Positions 5,004 to 9,302 of a stretch of DNA of 9,302 nt are shown one piece after another. The notes below the pieces were generated by a model. That model did no database searches. It saw only the letters and a program-made list of their open reading frames with translations, and had not been told where the DNA came from. The DNA is from an uncultured Treponema sp. (GTDB taxonomy: Bacteria > Spirochaetota > Spirochaetia > Treponematales > Treponemataceae): NCBI GenBank assembly GCA_905372205.1, contig CAJPOH010000019.1, forward strand, positions 1 to 9,302. The letters run 5' to 3'. Within the stretch, counting starts at the first letter, position 1; each line of letters starts with the position of its first letter. Position numbers and translations under genes: made by a program.

Positions 5004-7010
5004 CTACCTTTCGCGTTTCACCTTAAAACGCCATTCAAGGCTGTTATATTCTGATTTATTTTTAGGTTCAATTTCCACTTTCACATCTTTAACTTGACCT
5101 ATATTTAAAGGTCTTACCAAAAATTCAAAGCGATAAAACTCTTCGTTAGTCTGTGAATCTATGAGAGTCTTTCTTGTTGCACCCTCTTCGTTTACTTTCA
5201 TTGTTTTTATGCAATCATCTTTTGTGTCAACCGAAAAAAGCATAGAATCACCTGAAACACTAATGGTTGGATTTTTTCCTTTGTTAATTTCTTCTAAAAC
5301 ATCAGTACCGATATTATAGCTGTTTATAGAAGGATATAAAACTAAATCAACAGCTCCTTCATCTCTATGAAGTCTAAATTTAAGAGATGCAGACTTTGCA
5401 TAATCACATTCTATAGTTAAACCAACATCAGTCTCTTCATTTACTTTTGGCATAGTAATTGGGATGCTTAAACCATAAGAAAGAAAGCCTGAATATATAG
5501 ATTTGTAAGTTTTTCCTCCAATAGTCACATGTAATGATTCTTTTGAGACAACTTCTACATATATTTTTGGTCCTTTAGCATGAAAAATAGGGTTAGAACC
5601 ATTAAAATATGAAGGTATATCTGCCTCACCTATCTCAACGTTGTTAATATAAAAACCAAGTATGTTAATTAAATCAAGGTGTTCCGATTTCTTAAACTTA
5701 ATAGTGATTGTGTCATAAGCTTTATTTTTAAATAAGACTTTAAGCTTTATTGAGGAAGAAAGAGACGGAGGTAATGACAAAACACCTTCACGAAGTGTTA
5801 GTATTTTTTTAGAAGAACTATAACTATCAAGACGAGTCCATCTATTCTTTTTCATAAAAAAGACGTTTGCAATTTCAAGACCTGTTTCAAAATGAAGTGC
5901 CACATTTTCCGCTGCAGTGTAAAGTGGAAGTGTAACGTATTTCTCACCTTCTTCTTTTTGAAGTTCGCCTACATCCAAAAGATCTGCAACATTTGGTATT
6001 GTTGTGGAATCCCTATCATAATTTAAGGCTTTCACTTTTTTAATTTCATCATTAGGTGGTGCTTCAAGATTGCATTGATATATTTTTCTAATTCCATCTT
6101 GTTTTTCAGGAGTTACAACAATAGTAAAAGATGCGCCTTCTTCTTTTATAACAACACTTTCACCTCCATTTATAGAAGCTTGAGCTCTGCTATTTTCAAG
6201 TGTAGGAACAACACTTACAGTGCTACCAATAGAAAAAGAAGAAGGACACGTAATATTCTTTCCTTCAATTATACCATCAATTTCATTAAATTTTATAGAT
6301 TTTATATTTGCATTTTGATTTTCCGGAGCAATAGATGTTTTGATATGCAAATTATATACTTTTGGACCTTCAGAGCTATCAATATAAAGAGGAATTGTCA
6401 AAGTTTTTCCTTGACTTGGAAAGTTGTGATAAACCAATAAAGGTTCATTTCCATCAGCTTTGCTATCAAACCTCAAGTCATCAGATTTCACTTTTGCATC
6501 AGGTTCTTTACCATACAAAATCCATATTTGAGGTAAGTCACGTTCTTCAAAATTATAAGAAACTTCAAATATGTAATCATTTATGTGGACATTATCAGGA
6601 ATAGCTTCTTTTGCTTCTTTTTTATCAGACGAAAGAACGGGAACCCATATTCTTAAATCTCCACCATGAAGAACATTTTCATCATCAACTAGCTTTGCAA
6701 ACACTTTGATGTTAAATTTTAATTTAGCCCCATCAATGTTCGTAATATCAAAAGGAACTTCAACATTCTTTTCTAATAAAACGAGACTTGGAATCATTTT
6801 GACAGCTTGAAAAGAGCCATCTGTAATATGAACTCTTACATCACCTGCCTTGATGTTATCACATTTTTTTAGTTCAATATGACAAGTATTGCTATTAACA
6901 TCTTGATATTGTCCTAAAATACTTACTCCCTTTACTTCTACCACTGTGTTTTTGCATGAAAAAAGGACACATAAAAATAGCAGGCTACCATATACAACAA
7001 TTTTTTTCAT
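5004..7010 (-). CDS. Large putative lipoprotein with beta-sandwich modules (668 aa)
   Basis: The protein starts MKKIVVYGSLLFLCVLFSC, with lipobox LFSC and C19 as the predicted lipidated residue. I chose ATG 7010 over an in-frame TTG at 7025, because TGGAGAA (GGAG at 7018-7021) is spaced for the ATG and the longer form would put MWRTF before the signal peptide. The mature protein is beta-rich without catalytic signatures. Residues 236-318 (IKSIKFNEIDG..., SINGGES at 279-285, FTIVVTPEK at 295-303) match 253-335 of the downstream 446-aa lipoprotein. Other strand-ending motifs such as KVYNLHIKT (217-225) and YDTITIKFK (432-440) suggest more sandwich modules. The gene lies 19 nt from both neighbours, so co-translation is likely. 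The family is not recognised beyond this, and surface or periplasmic location is inferred from the signal only. Confidence 0.75.
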   Translation of the reverse strand: MKKIVVYGSLLFLCVLFSCKNTVVEVKGVSILGQYQDVNSNTCHIELKKCDNIKAGDVRVHITDGSFQAVKMIPSLVLLEKNVEVPFDITNIDGAKLKFNIKVFAKLVDDENVLHGGDLRIWVPVLSSDKKEAKEAIPDNVHINDYIFEVSYNFEERDLPQIWILYGKEPDAKVKSDDLRFDSKADGNEPLLVYHNFPSQGKTLTIPLYIDSSEGPKVYNLHIKTSIAPENQNANIKSIKFNEIDGIIEGKNITCPSSFSIGSTVSVVPTLENSRAQASINGGESVVIKEEGASFTIVVTPEKQDGIRKIYQCNLEAPPNDEIKKVKALNYDRDSTTIPNVADLLDVGELQKEEGEKYVTLPLYTAAENVALHFETGLEIANVFFMKKNRWTRLDSYSSSKKILTLREGVLSLPPSLSSSIKLKVLFKNKAYDTITIKFKKSEHLDLINILGFYINNVEIGEADIPSYFNGSNPIFHAKGPKIYVEVVSKESLHVTIGGKTYKSIYSGFLSYGLSIPITMPKVNEETDVGLTIECDYAKSASLKFRLHRDEGAVDLVLYPSINSYNIGTDVLEEINKGKNPTISVSGDSMLFSVDTKDDCIKTMKVNEEGATRKTLIDSQTNEEFYRFEFLVRPLNIGQVKDVKVEIEPKNKSEYNSLEWRFKVKRER

Positions 7011-7017
7011 AAATGTT

Positions 7018-7021
7018 CTCC
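7018..7021 (-). promoter_or_regulatory. Ribosome binding site deciding the 668-aa lipoprotein start
   Basis: The minus strand reads TGGAGAACATTT then ATG, placing GGAG 7 nt before the ATG at 7010. The in-frame TTG at 7023-7025 lies directly before this site and has no Shine-Dalgarno of its own at a suitable distance. The shorter start also gives a standard lipoprotein signal peptide. Confidence 0.7.
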
Positions 7022-7029
7022 ACAAAAAC

Positions 7030-8121
7030 TTATTTCAACGTCCTTGCAAGCCTAATGCCTAAACCATTATTTCTAGTGTAGCTTTCAGTTTTTTTTCTAA
7101 GTGTTACAAGACCGTTATCATTCTCTGCTTCAAATTTTCCACCCCGATAACAACGTTGAATATCATGCCAGTCTTTGTCTTTAGGATTATCAGGTAATTT
7201 CATTCCTTGGGGGTCAGTTACTATACCTTGCACCTTATATGCCTCATCTGAATAATCGCATTTTTCGTGATAACTATCAAAACACCATTCATCAACATTT
7301 CCCGTCATATCAAATATTTCAAGCGTGTTAGAAGACTTCATTCCACATTCATGAGTGCGTTCTTGGCTATTAGTTTCCATCCATGCTACGTTTTCCATAA
7401 AATCGCTACCAGAATATTTATAATTCCAAACTTGCTTTAAAGTTGGATTACCTCCACGTGCTGCGGCTTCCCATTCTGCTTCTGTAGGAAGGCGATAGCC
7501 ACCATTGTCCACCATATAAACAGTGTCTACATCAAAATAATTAAAAATAGCTAATCCCTTATTTGCCTTTGCATCTTTTATTATCTCTTCCTTGCCATCT
7601 TTTTTATAATAGTACACAGGTGAAAGCCCCATTATTTCATTATAAGCATTGCACCAAACGACAGCATCTCTCCATGAAATCATTGTTGCAGGATGTAGAT
7701 CATTACAAGAATCACTATCTTTTGCATTTTGGCTGGGAGCTGTAGGAGCTTTTCCTATTGCAATAAAATCAGGATAGATTCCGCCTTTTGTTTCATGCCC
7801 TTGCATTCCCTTATTTGCAAACACATAGCCCATCTTCTCTGCTCTTGCTCTAACTTCATACCATAGCTTATAAGTAACTTCATACTTTCCAATTTCGTAA
7901 GGAGAAAGCATAACAGTACGTCCTTCAGGGAAAACACCAAAGGTAGAAACTTGCCCCTCTACAGCATGAGCAGGCTTAGAACCTACAATAACTTTTGTGT
8001 TGCCTTTTTCTATAACAGACACCATGTCATACTTTAATAAATCTTCTTTAGTGGCACTGTTTTTATCATGCTTACACGAAAACAAAAGAACAAGTAGGAA
8101 TAAGAGTATATATTTTTTCAT
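7030..8121 (-). CDS. FGE-like (SUMF1/C-type-lectin fold) lipoprotein, 363 aa
   Basis: The signal MKKYILLFLLVLLFSC has lipobox LFSC with C16. From about residue 60 it follows the formylglycine-generating-enzyme/SUMF1 domain: LSPYEIGKYEVTYKLWYEV (72-90), HPATMISWRDAVVWCNAY (143-160), GYRLPTEAEWEAAARGG (208-224), TGNVDEWCFDSY (273-284), CYRGGKF (324-330) and GIRLART at the C-terminus. True FGE oxidises sulfatase cysteines using a Cys pair shortly after the RGGS motif. Here that stretch (328-345) contains no cysteine, so catalysis is not expected. The fold is shared by iron-dependent sulfoxide synthases and by C-type-lectin display proteins such as Treponema TvpA, and a binding role is more likely. 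AAGGAG lies 5 nt before ATG 8121. It is a tandem paralogue of the upstream gene, 36 nt away. Confidence 0.82.
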   Translation of the reverse strand: MKKYILLFLLVLLFSCKHDKNSATKEDLLKYDMVSVIEKGNTKVIVGSKPAHAVEGQVSTFGVFPEGRTVMLSPYEIGKYEVTYKLWYEVRARAEKMGYVFANKGMQGHETKGGIYPDFIAIGKAPTAPSQNAKDSDSCNDLHPATMISWRDAVVWCNAYNEIMGLSPVYYYKKDGKEEIIKDAKANKGLAIFNYFDVDTVYMVDNGGYRLPTEAEWEAAARGGNPTLKQVWNYKYSGSDFMENVAWMETNSQERTHECGMKSSNTLEIFDMTGNVDEWCFDSYHEKCDYSDEAYKVQGIVTDPQGMKLPDNPKDKDWHDIQRCYRGGKFEAENDNGLVTLRKKTESYTRNNGLGIRLARTLK

Positions 8122-8157
8122 AAAAACTCCTTGAAAATTTTCTGCAAGAAAAAAATC

Positions 8158-9302
8158 TTACAAAGAAAAAGCAATTCTAAAGCCAAACGAAACGTGAGAA
8201 GTATCTAATTGTGTTATTTGTACACGATACTTGACTTCGCAACGTTCTAAATCACCATAAAAACTACCACTACGTATTAATGGACGTGGAAGATCATCCT
8301 TAAATTTATCACCCAAAAATTCATAAACATTTCCACTAATATTATAAAGACCTAGTCTATTGGGCACCCCTTCATTCACTTTGCGCGTCTTTCCTCTTGA
8401 TTTGGAAATATCCCAAGCAACTTCATCACCACTATTACTACCTGCATATTTATAGCTCCAATCTTGTGCAGAAGGCTCGCCTCCACGAGCAGCTGCTTCC
8501 CACTCAGGTTCTGTAGGAAGGCGAAAACCTAGTCTACTTTGTGTATATTCAAAATCTATTAAAAACTCTACATGTTTCCTAGAATCTTTTAGAGGCTTTC
8601 CAGTAGCATCACAATAAACACATTCATCAATTCCAAAAGTTTTTTCTGTGTAAGCATTGCACCACACAATAGCATCTCGCCATGATATTTCTGTAACAGG
8701 CTCTAATTCATTATGCTGAGTATTAGGAGCGTCATTAGTATGTCCTCCCATCTTGCCTTCATTTACAAAAACATAACCTTTTGTTTTTGCCCAATCTAAA
8801 ACTTCTTTCCATAGCTTGTAAGAAACTTCTGTTGTAGCTATTGCATAAGGAGAAAGTACAAAGTCTTCTTCTACTTTTTTGCCTCTATGATGAATCTTCC
8901 ATTTTCCATCTTTTGGCTCTCCATAACCTATTGTCAGTGAAGTCTCAGGAGAAACCACAACTTTCATGTCTGAAATCTCAATGAATTCAACAGAAACAGT
9001 TTTATCTTCATTCACTATTAAGCTAGCCTTATTAAAATTGTTTTCATTTTTTTCTGCACCAGTCCAATTAGATGTTACAAAACAAGGCTTAGGCTTTGCA
9101 GTGAATATAATAGTTTTTCCTTTTCCAACTTTTCCACCTCCAAATGCTTTTCCATCAATAGTTGCAGTAAGGAAGCCATTATCATAAGTTTTAGAAAAAG
9201 TGATTTCATATTGTTTTGTTGAAACACCTTCATTTGAAGTACCTTTGTCATGCTTGCACGCAAAGCATATTAAAAACATAAAAAATAATAAATATTTTTC
9301 GA
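8158..9302 (-). CDS. FGE-like lipoprotein with InlB-B-like repeat, 5' end outside the window
   Basis: The frame stays open to the right edge, so the gene is partial. The first in-frame ATG (9279) would leave only 7 residues before the Cys. Reading further upstream gives EKYLLFFMFLICFAC, a lipoprotein signal with lipobox CFAC followed by KHDK, like the downstream paralogue. Numbering from ATG 9279, residues 24-101 resemble a divergent InlB B-repeat (GKTIIFTAKPKPCFVTSNWTG, 54-74; DKTVSVEF, 92-99). Residues 140-373 form an FGE/SUMF1-like domain with LSPYAIATTEVSYKLWKEV (142-160), EISWRDAIVWCNAY (197-210), GFRLPTEPEWEAAARGG (251-267), SGNVYEF (315-321), RSGSFYGDLERC (336-347) and GFRIAFSL at the C-terminus. 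It has one Cys near the FGE active-site region (C347) but not the pair, and the GNVWEW motif has decayed. Probably envelope-anchored and non-enzymatic. It is the first visible gene of the four-gene operon. Confidence 0.8.
   Translation of the reverse strand, partial: EKYLLFFMFLICFACKHDKGTSNEGVSTKQYEITFSKTYDNGFLTATIDGKAFGGGKVGKGKTIIFTAKPKPCFVTSNWTGAEKNENNFNKASLIVNEDKTVSVEFIEISDMKVVVSPETSLTIGYGEPKDGKWKIHHRGKKVEEDFVLSPYAIATTEVSYKLWKEVLDWAKTKGYVFVNEGKMGGHTNDAPNTQHNELEPVTEISWRDAIVWCNAYTEKTFGIDECVYCDATGKPLKDSRKHVEFLIDFEYTQSRLGFRLPTEPEWEAAARGGEPSAQDWSYKYAGSNSGDEVAWDISKSRGKTRKVNEGVPNRLGLYNISGNVYEFLGDKFKDDLPRPLIRSGSFYGDLERCEVKYRVQITQLDTSHVSFGFRIAFSL

Noticed and set aside
6075..6440. A 121-codon plus-strand open frame inside the 668-aa lipoprotein gene
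   Set aside because: It is fully antisense to a convincing gene, has a Phe/Tyr/Asn-rich translation typical of a reversed coding strand, and lacks a promoter or binding site. The other antisense frames (2828-3028, 4104-4322, 6362-6604, 7563-7745, 8966-9187) fail for the same reasons.
7033..7160. Possible retroelement variable region at the end of an FGE-like gene
   Set aside because: No reverse transcriptase and no template repeat exist in the window. The second paralogue's end is not a near-identical copy, and the Asn codons show no clear adenine-mutagenesis pattern. Kept only as a question for a genome-wide check.
9279..9302. ATG 9279 as the true start of the first FGE-like gene
   Set aside because: It would leave only seven residues before the lipidated Cys, too short for a signal peptide. 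The frame stays open upstream with a hydrophobic run (EKYLLFF), so the real start is beyond the window edge.

Overview
This AT-rich window most likely comes from a spirochaete, probably Treponema. The supporting signs are a flagellar hook-filament junction gene (flgL), a run of lipoproteins with spirochaete-style relaxed lipoboxes (LLSC, LFSC, CFAC), and lipoproteins of the formylglycine-generating-enzyme-like type that oral treponemes carry. The genus is an inference from gene content; no rRNA or other marker is present.

Layout. Positions 1-458 hold no credible gene. They are packed with short repeats: a 31-bp direct repeat at both ends (3-33 and 421-451), a cluster of dyad-containing 23-bp units (about 84-208), a compact GC stem-loop (266-284), a degenerate repeat that recurs near 3530 (290-340), and a 12-bp-arm inverted repeat (377-410). 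flgL follows on the minus strand (459-1703), preceded by a sigma-28-like promoter (1738-1765). A divergent intergenic region contains three perfect 13-bp tandem copies (1805-1843). It leads into a plus-strand gene (1884-3404) for an extended short-chain dehydrogenase/epimerase with a C-terminal Zn-ribbon-like domain. Positions 3405-3643 are a convergent intergenic region with three stem-loops and one copy of the dispersed repeat.

From 3644 to the right edge, four minus-strand lipoprotein genes are tightly spaced (gaps of 36, 19 and 19 nt) and look like one operon transcribed right to left. In transcription order they are: an FGE-like lipoprotein with an N-terminal InlB-B-like repeat (5' end cut by the window edge), a second FGE-like lipoprotein, a 668-aa multi-domain beta-sandwich lipoprotein, and a 446-aa beta-sandwich lipoprotein. 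The last two share a homologous module. Both FGE-like proteins lack the catalytic cysteine pair of true formylglycine-generating enzymes, so they are better read as C-type-lectin-fold binding or structural proteins. The four products are predicted to be lipid-anchored in the envelope and may form a cell-surface or periplasmic assembly. This cassette is the best candidate in the window for an undescribed system, but its function is not readable from the sequence.
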